From JBFXAF01 sp050184585 (GTDB lineage Bacteria > Pseudomonadota > Alphaproteobacteria > Rhizobiales > Rhizobiaceae), in assembly GCA_050184585.1 (NCBI GenBank), contig JBFXAF010000014.1, forward strand, positions 1-64,000: a DNA stretch of 64,000 bases, given 5' to 3'. Each line of letters starts with the position of its first letter. Position 1 is the first letter of the stretch. Of the stretch, positions 31,363-38,761 are shown one piece after another. Below the pieces are notes generated by a model, which saw nothing but the letters and a program-made list of their open reading frames with translations, ran no database searches and was not told the DNA's origin. A program made the position numbers and the translations under genes.

Positions 31363-32273
31363 ACTCGCTCCCTCAGCGCCGGCGCCTGCAGGAGGCCGCC
31401 GGGCCTGAGCAACAGGATCAGGATGACGACAAGGAAGACGAAGGCGTCACGCGCTCCGCGCAGGCTTTCCGGCAAGGCGGCCTGCATGACGACGCTCACG
31501 GCGCCGACGAGATAGCCGCCGACGACCGCGCCCAGCAGGCTGCCCATTCCGCCAATGACCGTTGCCACGAATCCCATCAGCACGAGCGGGACGCCCATGC
31601 GGTAGGTGAGAAGCCCGCCCTTGATAACCACGAAGAAGGAAACGGCCGCGGCAAGCACGCCGCTCGCTGCGAACGCGATACCGATGACGGTGTTTGCCCG
31701 GACGCCGAGCAGCCGGGTCATGTTGAAGTTCTCGGAGGCCGCCCGGATCCAGATCCCGTATTTCGACCAGCGCAGGAAGCTTGCCATCGCAACGAGCAGG
31801 CCCGCGGTGACGGCAACGATCAGCAAGTCCAAAAGCAGGATACGAACGCCACCCACCATCAGCGTCTGGCTGAGCGTGGTCCCGATGCTCAGGCCTTTCG
31901 GCCTGCTGCCATATTCAAACAGGATCGCATTCTGGACAAAGAAGCTGACGGCGAAGGACGCAATGAGCATGGTGGTCGCGTCGGACGTCCTCAAGGGTCG
32001 GAACGCGACCCTTTCGACCAGCAGGGCGGCCAACATGACGATTGTCACGACCGCGAACACCATGAGCGGCCACGGCCAGGCACCGACCAGCAAAGTGGCC
32101 GATGCGCTGGCCGACGGGACGATCAGCGCATAGCCGCCGATGGTGATCAGATCGCCATGGGCGAAATTGACGAGGCGCATGACCCCGAAGATCAGTCCGA
32201 TCCCCAAAGCCACCAGCGCGTAGAGGCTGCCCAGGCTCATGGCATCGAAAATGGTCTGGACGACGTAGGTCAT
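31359..32273 (-). CDS. livH: Branched-chain amino acid-type ABC permease LivH
   Basis: A 304-residue permease. The LivH hallmarks are present: ALGIGLIFGVMRLVNFAHGD near the N-terminus, the coupling loop RAASENFNMTRLLGVRANTV and GSLLGAVVGGYLVGAVSVV near the end. It starts 18 bp after the binding-protein stop and overlaps LivM by ATGA. Confidence 0.92.
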   Translation of the reverse strand: MTYVVQTIFDAMSLGSLYALVALGIGLIFGVMRLVNFAHGDLITIGGYALIVPSASASATLLVGAWPWPLMVFAVVTIVMLAALLVERVAFRPLRTSDATTMLIASFAVSFFVQNAILFEYGSRPKGLSIGTTLSQTLMVGGVRILLLDLLIVAVTAGLLVAMASFLRWSKYGIWIRAASENFNMTRLLGVRANTVIGIAFAASGVLAAAVSFFVVIKGGLLTYRMGVPLVLMGFVATVIGGMGSLLGAVVGGYLVGAVSVVMQAALPESLRGARDAFVFLVVILILLLRPGGLLQAPALRERV

Positions 32274-32291
32274 GCGCCTGGCGCCAAGCGC

Positions 32292-33479
32292 TTACTTCGG
32301 GAACAGCAGCGACATCGGCGGTGTGGAACCGCTGGTCTGGTATCTGATCGCGGCGTGTTTGCCGTTCTCCACCTTCATCATCAGGAGTGGCCACTTGAGC
32401 TGGATATGCATCTCGGGCGTGAAGGTGATCGGTACGCCCTCGATCTTCTCGTCGGTGAACTTGTTGAACTCGGCGAGCACGGCGTCGGGATCGTCGGTTC
32501 CGGCGCGTTCGACGGCGAGCTGGTATCCCTTGATCAGCCCATAGCCGGTGACGAAATTCGAGGTCACCGGCCGTTCGCCCGTCTTCGCCACGTACTTGTC
32601 GAGCAGGGCCTTGTTCTCGGCCGACGGCTCGTCGCCGAAGATCGACATGTAGGCATTGTAGTAAAAGCCCGAGAGGTTGGGCACGGAGTTCAGCCAGAAG
32701 TCGCCGTCGAGCGCCTGCGACGAGAGGAGCGCGGTCTGGATACCCGCGTCGCGCAATTGCTTGATCGCGCTCGCGCCGCCCGGCAGGTAGGTGCACAGCA
32801 TGATGACATCAGGCTTTTCCGGAAGCGCCAGCAAACGGGTGATCTGCGCCGAGATGGACGGATCGTCGTTGCGCCACGTGTCCTCGCCGAGAAACCCCGC
32901 GTCGCCCGCAAGTTCCTTCCATCGCGCATTGAAGCCGGCACAGGTCGATTTGTTGAACTCGATGGTCGTGTCGAGCAGCGAGTACGCCTTCTTCCAACCC
33001 TCTTCGTAGCCGAAGTCAGCCAGCACATAGCCACCGGACTGCGCTGCGAATGACCAGGAAAAGGCATGAGTGCCTACACCCTGCACGCCCATCTTGGGAT
33101 CGTTGGCGCATAGCGAAATCGCAATGACGCCCGCCGACTGGGCCGCGAAGGCGGCCGGACTTCCCATGTCGTAGTCGCACGAGACCACCACGAGGCTGGC
33201 CCCCTGGTTGACGACCTCCTGGCCCGCCCGCGCTCCCTCGGTACGGTCCGTCTTCGTGTCGGCCTCGACCACTTTGATCTGGCGGCCGAGGAGGCCCCCA
33301 GCTGCGTTGATTTCCTCGATCGCGATCTTCGCCGCCTCGACCGATGACGACTCGTAGGAGAGCCAGCCACTCTGGGCCGTGGCGAAGCCGATGATGATCG
33401 GATCGTCTGCCGCAATGGCAGCCGATGTCGACATCATGACTGCGCCGATCATGCCAAGGACCTTCGTCCGCTCGTTCAT
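32292..33479 (-). CDS. Branched-chain amino acid-type solute-binding protein LivK/UrtA-like
   Basis: A 395-residue periplasmic binding protein (family 6) with a signal peptide ending at SAAIAA and a mature start DPIIIGFATAQSGWLSYES. The ANDPKMG and YNAYMSIFGDEPSAENKALL segments fit the Leu/Ile/Val-amide group. ATG 33479 gives a full signal peptide and has GGAG immediately upstream. It heads the minus-strand operon and is divergent from livF. The ligand is probably an amide, ureide or hydantoin-like compound, given the operon's enzymes. Confidence 0.88.
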   Translation of the reverse strand: MNERTKVLGMIGAVMMSTSAAIAADDPIIIGFATAQSGWLSYESSSVEAAKIAIEEINAAGGLLGRQIKVVEADTKTDRTEGARAGQEVVNQGASLVVVSCDYDMGSPAAFAAQSAGVIAISLCANDPKMGVQGVGTHAFSWSFAAQSGGYVLADFGYEEGWKKAYSLLDTTIEFNKSTCAGFNARWKELAGDAGFLGEDTWRNDDPSISAQITRLLALPEKPDVIMLCTYLPGGASAIKQLRDAGIQTALLSSQALDGDFWLNSVPNLSGFYYNAYMSIFGDEPSAENKALLDKYVAKTGERPVTSNFVTGYGLIKGYQLAVERAGTDDPDAVLAEFNKFTDEKIEGVPITFTPEMHIQLKWPLLMMKVENGKHAAIRYQTSGSTPPMSLLFPK

Positions 33480-33567
33480 CTCCGTTCCCTTCCGTTCAGC
33501 AAGGTTGAAGCACCTGCCGCATCCGTTCGCGGCATCAGAAAACACCTTGCTTTTCCGGAATGTCAAG

Positions 33568-33583
33568 ATAATTTCGAAATTAT
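33568..33583. promoter_or_regulatory. Perfect 16-bp palindrome in the livK/livF divergent promoter region
   Basis: ATAATTTC is followed directly by GAAATTAT, a perfect AT-rich dyad in a GC-rich background, 89 bp before the livK-type start and 21 bp before livF. The position lets one dimer control both transcripts. The GntR/FCD protein of the operon is the best candidate to bind it. Confidence 0.6.
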
Positions 33584-33603
33584 TGGAGAATGTCGGATTT
33601 TGG

Positions 33604-34305
33604 ATGCTGGCCATCTCGCACCTGACCGTAAGCTACGGGTCGACGCGCGCCGTCGATGATGCGTCGCTGTCGGTGGTCGAGAACTCGATCACCTGCGTCA
33701 TCGGGCTGAACGGCGCCGGCAAGTCGTCTTTGCTGCGCGCGATCTGTGGCCTGGCGCCGATCACTGCCGGAGACGTGTTCCTGCGCGAACGGCGCGTGAC
33801 CGGAACCCGGCCCGAGGATATTGCGAGGGCGGGGCTGACGATGGTCCCCGAGGGCCGGGAGATATTCAAGACGCTGAGCGTGCGCGAGAACCTGACGGTG
33901 CCGGTGGCTGGAACTCGAGGGGGCGACGCGATTGCCGAGGTGTTCGAACTTTTCCCGATCCTGCACGAGAGGCAGAAGTCGCCGGCAGGTCTGCTTTCCG
34001 GTGGCGAGCAGCAACAATTGGCGATCGCCCGAGCGCTGGTCATGCGGCCCAAGATCATGCTCGTTGACGAGCCATCGCTAGGGCTGGCGCCGCTCATCGT
34101 CGAAAAGGTCTACGGGCATTTCCTCGAACTGAGGCGACGCGGTCTAACGATCCTGATCGTCGAGCAGAATGTGTCGCGCATCCTATCTGTCGCCGACCAC
34201 GTGTACCTCATGTCTCATGGGCGCGTTCAGCCTGCGGGCCGGCTGGAGGAGCTCGCCGAGAAGGAAAAGATCGAGCACGCCTATTTCGGCGAAGCGAGGG
34301 CCTGA
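33604..34305 (+). CDS. livF: ABC ATPase LivF
   Basis: A 233-residue ATPase: Walker A GLNGAGKSS, the LivF-typical MVPEGREIFKTLSVRENL, signature LLSGGEQQQLAIARAL, Walker B IMLVDEPSLGLAP, and H-loop VEQNVSRIL. ATG 33604 matches the family start (MLAISHLTVSYGS). The frame extends upstream through the divergent promoter but without coding character. It belongs functionally with LivKHM on the other strand. Confidence 0.92.
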   Translation: MLAISHLTVSYGSTRAVDDASLSVVENSITCVIGLNGAGKSSLLRAICGLAPITAGDVFLRERRVTGTRPEDIARAGLTMVPEGREIFKTLSVRENLTVPVAGTRGGDAIAEVFELFPILHERQKSPAGLLSGGEQQQLAIARALVMRPKIMLVDEPSLGLAPLIVEKVYGHFLELRRRGLTILIVEQNVSRILSVADHVYLMSHGRVQPAGRLEELAEKEKIEHAYFGEARA

Positions 34306-34308
34306 CGA

Positions 34309-35031
34309 ATGATTGATGCTGACCGGAGCCTCGGAACAAGCGCGGTCAGCGTCGACTTCGGCGGCATCGCCGCGCTCACCGGGATCGACTTCAGCGTCGG
34401 CCGCAGCGAAATCGTCGGTCTGATTGGGCCTAACGGAGCGGGAAAGACGACGCTCGTCAATGTCCTTACGGGCTACCAAGCGCCCAGTTCGGGCATGGTC
34501 AGGCTCGAGGGGCAGGAAATCACGGGCTTGGCGCCCGACAAGATCAACCGCCGCGGCGTGTCGCGGACCTTTCAGGCCGTGAGGCTGTTCGACGACCTGA
34601 GTGTCCTTGAAAACATACTCGCGGCGGCAGTCACTCATACCTCCGAAAGCGCCAAGGCAGACGCCTTCGCGTGGGAGTTGATCGACTGGATAGGCGCGGC
34701 GGCAGTCGCCGACCGGAAGGCATCGGGCCTACCCTACGGGATCGAAAGGCTGATCGGAATCGCCCGTGCGCTCGCCTGCCGTCCATCCTTCCTGCTTCTT
34801 GACGAGCCGGCTGCCGGAACGAACACCGACGAGGCGAGGAAGCTCTCGGACATCGTCAGGGCGATCCCCTCGACCTTCGCGTGCGGCGTCGTCCTGATCG
34901 AACACAATGTGCCCTTGGTTCTCGCCACCTGCGATCGGATACACGTCCTGGATGCAGGTCGAACCATCGCCGTTGGCGAGCCCCGAGACATCGTCGCGAA
35001 CCCGGACGTGAGACGCGCCTATCTGGGGTAG
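34309..35031 (+). CDS. livG: ABC ATPase LivG
   Basis: A 240-residue ATPase: Walker A GPNGAGKTT, LivG-typical RRGVSRTFQAVRLFDDLSVL, Walker B FLLLDEPAAGTN, H-loop LIEHNVPLV. The signature is unusual: SGLPYGIERLIGIARAL in place of LSGGQQR; LivG proteins commonly have LPYGxQRRLEIARAL here, so this is within family variation. It is shorter than E. coli LivG at the N-terminus-proximal loops. It starts three bases after livF. The 190 bp after it hold no gene. Confidence 0.9.
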   Translation: MIDADRSLGTSAVSVDFGGIAALTGIDFSVGRSEIVGLIGPNGAGKTTLVNVLTGYQAPSSGMVRLEGQEITGLAPDKINRRGVSRTFQAVRLFDDLSVLENILAAAVTHTSESAKADAFAWELIDWIGAAAVADRKASGLPYGIERLIGIARALACRPSFLLLDEPAAGTNTDEARKLSDIVRAIPSTFACGVVLIEHNVPLVLATCDRIHVLDAGRTIAVGEPRDIVANPDVRRAYLG

Positions 35032-35223
35032 GAGGGAGCGCAGTCACTCAACATGAACGCGCGTAGGGTTGGCGACATCCCGGCGGCGACGTGATTCAAG
35101 CGAACTCCCCACCGAGAAGCAGGGGTGGCACAATCGTCGTGTCATCGGTCGATCGACCACAAGTCTCTGTCTCGGAAACGGCACCACGACCGACAGTGCC
35201 GCGACAAAGAGGTGGAAACGCTC

Positions 35224-35961
35224 TTATCTCTGAGTAACTTTTTGTTTTTCCATCAATTCTGCCTCGCGATCACGAATGTCGCAGGCATAGTCGAAGATTT
35301 CACCAGCGGCCGGTTCGGGTGCAATCAGTGTCACATGCGTTTCGGCCTCGGGATCGAGATTGTAGTTGCGATGAACGATCCCGGCGGGCAAGTGAACCAG
35401 CGAGCCGGCTTCCGCGACCATCAGCTTGCGGCCCACCTCGACATGCATGCGGCCGGCCAGGATGAAATAGAACTGGTCGAAGGCGTGGATGTGGAAGTCC
35501 GGGCTGCCGGCGCCGGGCTGGACCTCTACGATGTTGACGCGGAGGTTGGCCGAGCCCGAGGCGCGATCGGCAAGCGACTGGTAGGCGAACCCGCCTTTCG
35601 AGAAGTTCTCGGCCAGCAGCGGACGCACCAGCCCAGAAGCACTCTCGACGGTTCGCGCGGTCGCCGGATGGAAAGGTTCGGCAGATGGCGCCGGCGCGAG
35701 TACATCGAGGAGGCGAGCCTCGCCTCCGATACGGTGCGGCGTGCCCGCCGGCAACAGCACGAGCGCGTGCTGCGGCGCCTCGAAGGTCTCGGTCCCGATC
35801 GTCACCGCCGCCGCGCCCGAGAGGACGAAGAGGACGCGGTCGACCGAACAGGACTGGAGCGGCGAAGCGTCGGGCGCAATGATGCGGATGGCGCAGCCGG
35901 CGCCGTCTCCATGGATGAGCCATTCTCCGGAAGCGGCCGATGTCTCGATGATGTGGCGCAT
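35224..35961 (-). CDS. Bicupin domain protein
   Basis: A 245-residue protein with two cupin barrels. The N-terminal cupin (about 35-85, LFVLSGAAAVTIGTETFEAP, LPAGTPHRIGG) keeps the fold motifs but lacks the HxH pair. The C-terminal cupin (about 145-215) has HIH in PDFHIHAFDQFYFILAGRM, Gln where the third ligand Glu is usual, and His in PAGIVHRNYN, so metal binding is possible only there. It may be a dioxygenase, an isomerase or a non-catalytic binder. It is the last gene of the IclR-dehydrogenase-hydratase unit, 10 bp after the hydratase. Confidence 0.8.
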   Translation of the reverse strand: MRHIIETSAASGEWLIHGDGAGCAIRIIAPDASPLQSCSVDRVLFVLSGAAAVTIGTETFEAPQHALVLLPAGTPHRIGGEARLLDVLAPAPSAEPFHPATARTVESASGLVRPLLAENFSKGGFAYQSLADRASGSANLRVNIVEVQPGAGSPDFHIHAFDQFYFILAGRMHVEVGRKLMVAEAGSLVHLPAGIVHRNYNLDPEAETHVTLIAPEPAAGEIFDYACDIRDREAELMEKQKVTQR

Positions 35962-35971
35962 GGGAGGTCCT

Positions 35972-36763
35972 CTAGTCGCGGAAACGCACGGTGACGCGTC
36001 CGAGGTGGCTGAACTCCGCCTCGGCGTACACGTTGTCGGCGCCGACCCGCTGGGGAGGGGGCAGGGAGCCGGTTATGGCGATCTGGCCGGCGCGCATGCA
36101 TTCGCCTGCCGCCGCCAGCCGGTTGGCCATGGCAGCCAGCACGTTCATAGGCCCACCCATGGTCTCTACGCCGGCGGCGGATGCGCGCGCCTTGCCGTCG
36201 ACGCTCACCACGACGCCTTCGACGCGCGGGTCGAAATTCCGCGGCGAGGTGAGGTGGGATCCGGTGACCACGAAGCCGCCCTCTGCCTTCTGCACGGCGA
36301 TGATGTGCTGGTTGCTCCACTTGCCGTCGAGCAGGCCGGGCCTGACCGGCGCCACCTCGATCGCCGGGAAATACGCTTCGACCGCCGCGAGTGCCTGGAC
36401 CGGCGTCACATACGGGCCGACCAGGTCGCGCTTGAGAACCACGCCGATCTCGCATTCGATGACGGTGAAGTCGCCGTCGAAGCCGACGACTGCGCCGTCC
36501 GGCCGCATGAGGGAAGAGAGCAGCGTGCCGACCATGGGCGGCGGCATCGACGGCACCATCTTCTGGACGGCAGCCGAGGTGAACGACGCCTGCCACCCGA
36601 CGACGGCGTCGCCGCGCGCCACCTTCAGGCGCTTGGCGCCCATCTGCACGCGCAGCGCATCGTCGAGCGACAAGTCCGGCGCCAGGCCGATGATGTCGAG
36701 ACCGACATCCTTGTCGATTCCCGGCTGGTCGATATGGGCCGCCAGTCGTTCCAGGTCGAGCAT
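35972..36763 (-). CDS. 2-keto-4-pentenoate hydratase-like protein (FAH superfamily)
   Basis: A 263-residue member of the MhpD/DmpE group. Landmarks are GWQASFTSAAVQKM near residue 56, the metal-binding ECEIGVVLKRDL segment (about 103), the YFPAIEVAP strand and the C-terminal AGQIAITGSLPPPQRVGADN. The group hydrates 2-hydroxypenta-2,4-dienoates or decarboxylates oxalocrotonate in meta-cleavage pathways, yet no extradiol dioxygenase is present here, so the substrate may differ. The start has AGGAGGAG seven bases upstream. Confidence 0.85.
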   Translation of the reverse strand: MLDLERLAAHIDQPGIDKDVGLDIIGLAPDLSLDDALRVQMGAKRLKVARGDAVVGWQASFTSAAVQKMVPSMPPPMVGTLLSSLMRPDGAVVGFDGDFTVIECEIGVVLKRDLVGPYVTPVQALAAVEAYFPAIEVAPVRPGLLDGKWSNQHIIAVQKAEGGFVVTGSHLTSPRNFDPRVEGVVVSVDGKARASAAGVETMGGPMNVLAAMANRLAAAGECMRAGQIAITGSLPPPQRVGADNVYAEAEFSHLGRVTVRFRD

Positions 36764-36775
36764 GCTTGTCTCCTC

Positions 36776-37642
36776 CTAGCCTTGGCCGGGCGTGCGCCAG
36801 CCGGGTTTGCCGCGTCCACCGATCAGGCCGGCCCGCACTCGCTGTTTCAGGAGCGGGCGTGGCCTGAACCGTTCGCCATAGGCGTCGTGCATGATCTCCT
36901 GCGCCTGCAGGCAAAGGCTGGACGTCGTGGCGTCCATCAGTTCGAACGGCCCCATCGGATGGCCGAGTCCGAGCCGGCACGCGGTGTCGATGTCGGCTGG
37001 GGTGGCGACACCCTCTTCCACCAGCCGCACCGCCTCGATCATCATCACATGCAGCAGGCGGTTGACGGCAAAGCCGGGCACGTCCTTGACACGCACGGCC
37101 GTCTTGCCCACGGCCTGCATCAGATCGAACGTGATCGTTTGGGTTTCCGCGGACGTTTCGAGGCCGGGAATGATCTCGACCAGCCGCATGCGCGAGGCCG
37201 GCGAAAAATAGTGGGTACCAATCACATTCGCCCGACGTCCGGGCGCGACGCTTGAGGCAAGCACCGAGATCGGGATCGTCGACGTGTTGGTGGCGATGAC
37301 CGCGCCGGCCGGGAGCGCTGCGTCGAGTCGCGCCAGAACCTCGGTCTTGACGTCCTCCCGCTCGAACACCGCCTCCGTAACGAACTGCCGGTCGGCGAGG
37401 CGGCCGAGGTCGGTGGTGGTGGCGATCCTTGTAAGCGAGGTCTCGACCGCCGCTTCAGCGAAGTATCCGCGCTCGGCGCCGCGCGCGAGAGCGCGGGAAA
37501 GACGCTCCATGGCGCCGTCCAATGCTTCGTTGGCGCGGTCCGCGAGCAGCACATCGTGGCCCGCCAGCGCGAAGACCAGCGCGATCTCCGCTCCCATCAT
37601 GCCGGCGCCGACGACGCCGACGCGTTCGATTGTCGATTCCAC
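36776..37642 (-). CDS. 3-hydroxyacyl-CoA dehydrogenase
   Basis: A 288-residue NAD-dependent dehydrogenase of the short HBD type. The Rossmann motif is VGVVGAGMMGAEIA, catalytic His and Glu sit in GTHYFSPASRMRLVEIIPG, and the helical C-terminal domain has FAVNRLLHVMMIEAVRL and GLGHPMGPFELMD. It oxidises L-3-hydroxyacyl-CoA to 3-oxoacyl-CoA. GTG 37642 has GGAG six bases upstream. With the thiolase, hydratase and CoA synthetase across the divergent promoter it completes a beta-oxidation set. Confidence 0.92.
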   Translation of the reverse strand: MESTIERVGVVGAGMMGAEIALVFALAGHDVLLADRANEALDGAMERLSRALARGAERGYFAEAAVETSLTRIATTTDLGRLADRQFVTEAVFEREDVKTEVLARLDAALPAGAVIATNTSTIPISVLASSVAPGRRANVIGTHYFSPASRMRLVEIIPGLETSAETQTITFDLMQAVGKTAVRVKDVPGFAVNRLLHVMMIEAVRLVEEGVATPADIDTACRLGLGHPMGPFELMDATTSSLCLQAQEIMHDAYGERFRPRPLLKQRVRAGLIGGRGKPGWRTPGQG

Positions 37643-37688
37643 CGTCGTCTCCTTCGTTTCGCGCTTGCGGTTCGCCCGCCAGACTCGA

Positions 37689-38630
37689 TCAGAGGGGTTG
37701 TGACGACTTGCCGGTCCCGTAGAGGCGTTTGGATATGTCGTGCGCGGCCGCCTTCAGCGCCGCGAGCTGCTCGGCCGACGGCTCGCGTCCGATTTCGTCA
37801 ACCGAGCCGAGGATGCCGATGGTGGCGGCGACCTGGCCGCCATGGTCGAAGATCGGTACGGCGGCCACGTTCAGGCCGGTCAGAGTCTCGTTCGGCGCAG
37901 TCGCCCAGCCGCGCTCTCGCACAAGCGCGATTTCGCTGGCGAGCCGCAATGGATCGGTGATCGTGCTGGGCGTGACAGGCTTCAGCCCCCCCTGCAGCGT
38001 GCGCTCGAGCAGGGCGGGTTCCGAAAAGGCGAGCAGGAGCTTTCCCTGCGCACTATTGTGCAGGCCGAGCAGAGTGCCGATGGCCGCATTGATGGATAGC
38101 GTGGAGAGCCCGTCAACCTTGTCGACGATGAAGACCTGGCCGTTCTCCACTTTGGAGAGGATCGCCGCCTGGCGCAGCGAATCCCGCAGCTGGTGCAGGA
38201 TCGGCCGGCTCATGGCGACGATGTCGAAGCTCATCGCCGCCGCGTTGCCCAGGAAGGCAAGACGGATACCGATTCGGTAGCGGTCGGTATCCGCCTCCTG
38301 GCTGACATAGCCAAGGTTCATCAGCGTCTGCAGGTAGCGGAATATCCGCGTCTTCGAAGTGCCGAGTTCCTTGGCCAGGTCCGTGACGCGCCACGGACGT
38401 TCGCCCTGCGCCAGCGTCTCAAGGATCTGGAAGGCGAGGGACACGGCCCACACACCGTCGACCGAAGCGTTCTGGCTGGTCTTGGGCATGGTGGCGCTTC
38501 TACCCGATCCCTTTTTCCTGCGGGTCGCTTGCCCGGACGGATGTTGCTGCGGGGCGCCGGAACCGTCGGAGCCTTCCCGCCGATACCATTCCCGCATTTG
38601 CCGAGGCAACGCCTCCCGCTTCGATAGCAT
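37689..38630 (-). CDS. IclR-family regulator
   Basis: A 313-residue regulator. HTH at about 63-110 (ILETLAQGERPWRVTDLAKE, ELGTSKTRIFRYLQTL) and an IclR effector domain to the end (GLHNSAQGKLLLAFSEPALL; LNVAAVPIFDHGGQVAATIG). ATG 38630 has GGAGG eight bases upstream and adds a basic N-terminal tail; ATG 38489 would give a conventional 266-residue protein but has a weak ribosome site. It is divergent from hyuA and precedes the dehydrogenase gene by 46 bp, so it likely controls both transcripts through the inverted repeat at 38708-38735. Confidence 0.9.
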   Translation of the reverse strand: MLSKREALPRQMREWYRREGSDGSGAPQQHPSGQATRRKKGSGRSATMPKTSQNASVDGVWAVSLAFQILETLAQGERPWRVTDLAKELGTSKTRIFRYLQTLMNLGYVSQEADTDRYRIGIRLAFLGNAAAMSFDIVAMSRPILHQLRDSLRQAAILSKVENGQVFIVDKVDGLSTLSINAAIGTLLGLHNSAQGKLLLAFSEPALLERTLQGGLKPVTPSTITDPLRLASEIALVRERGWATAPNETLTGLNVAAVPIFDHGGQVAATIGILGSVDEIGREPSAEQLAALKAAAHDISKRLYGTGKSSQPL

Positions 38631-38665
38631 CCCGATGTCCTCCGCTTCCCGATGCCGGCCGCCGC

Positions 38666-38694
38666 TTGACAGCCATGCATCACGTCTGTACCTT
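38666..38694 (+). promoter_or_regulatory. Predicted promoter of the hyuAB operon
   Basis: TTGACA (38666-38671), a 17-bp spacer, and TACCTT (38689-38694). The -35 box is consensus and the -10 matches three of six positions. The predicted start lies just before the inverted repeat at 38708, so a bound regulator would block transcription. Confidence 0.5.
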
Positions 38695-38707
38695 AACAAA
38701 ATCAAAA

Positions 38708-38735
38708 CAGTGTTGCAACTACCGAAACAACACTG
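38708..38735. promoter_or_regulatory. Inverted repeat CAGTGTTG-N12-CAACACTG, candidate IclR operator
   Basis: Two perfect 8-bp arms separated by 12 bp lie in the divergent region between the IclR gene and hyuA, 27 bp before the hyuA start and overlapping the predicted transcription start region. Symmetry and placement fit a repressor site for the neighbouring IclR protein. Confidence 0.5.
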
Positions 38736-38761
38736 GGGTAGCGGAGGAGACGATACCCGGC

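Noticed and set aside
35147..35158. Palindrome GGTCGATCGACC between livG and the bicupin gene
   Set aside because: Perfect but short, built around a common CGATCG core in GC-rich DNA, and located downstream of both flanking genes, so an operator role is unlikely.
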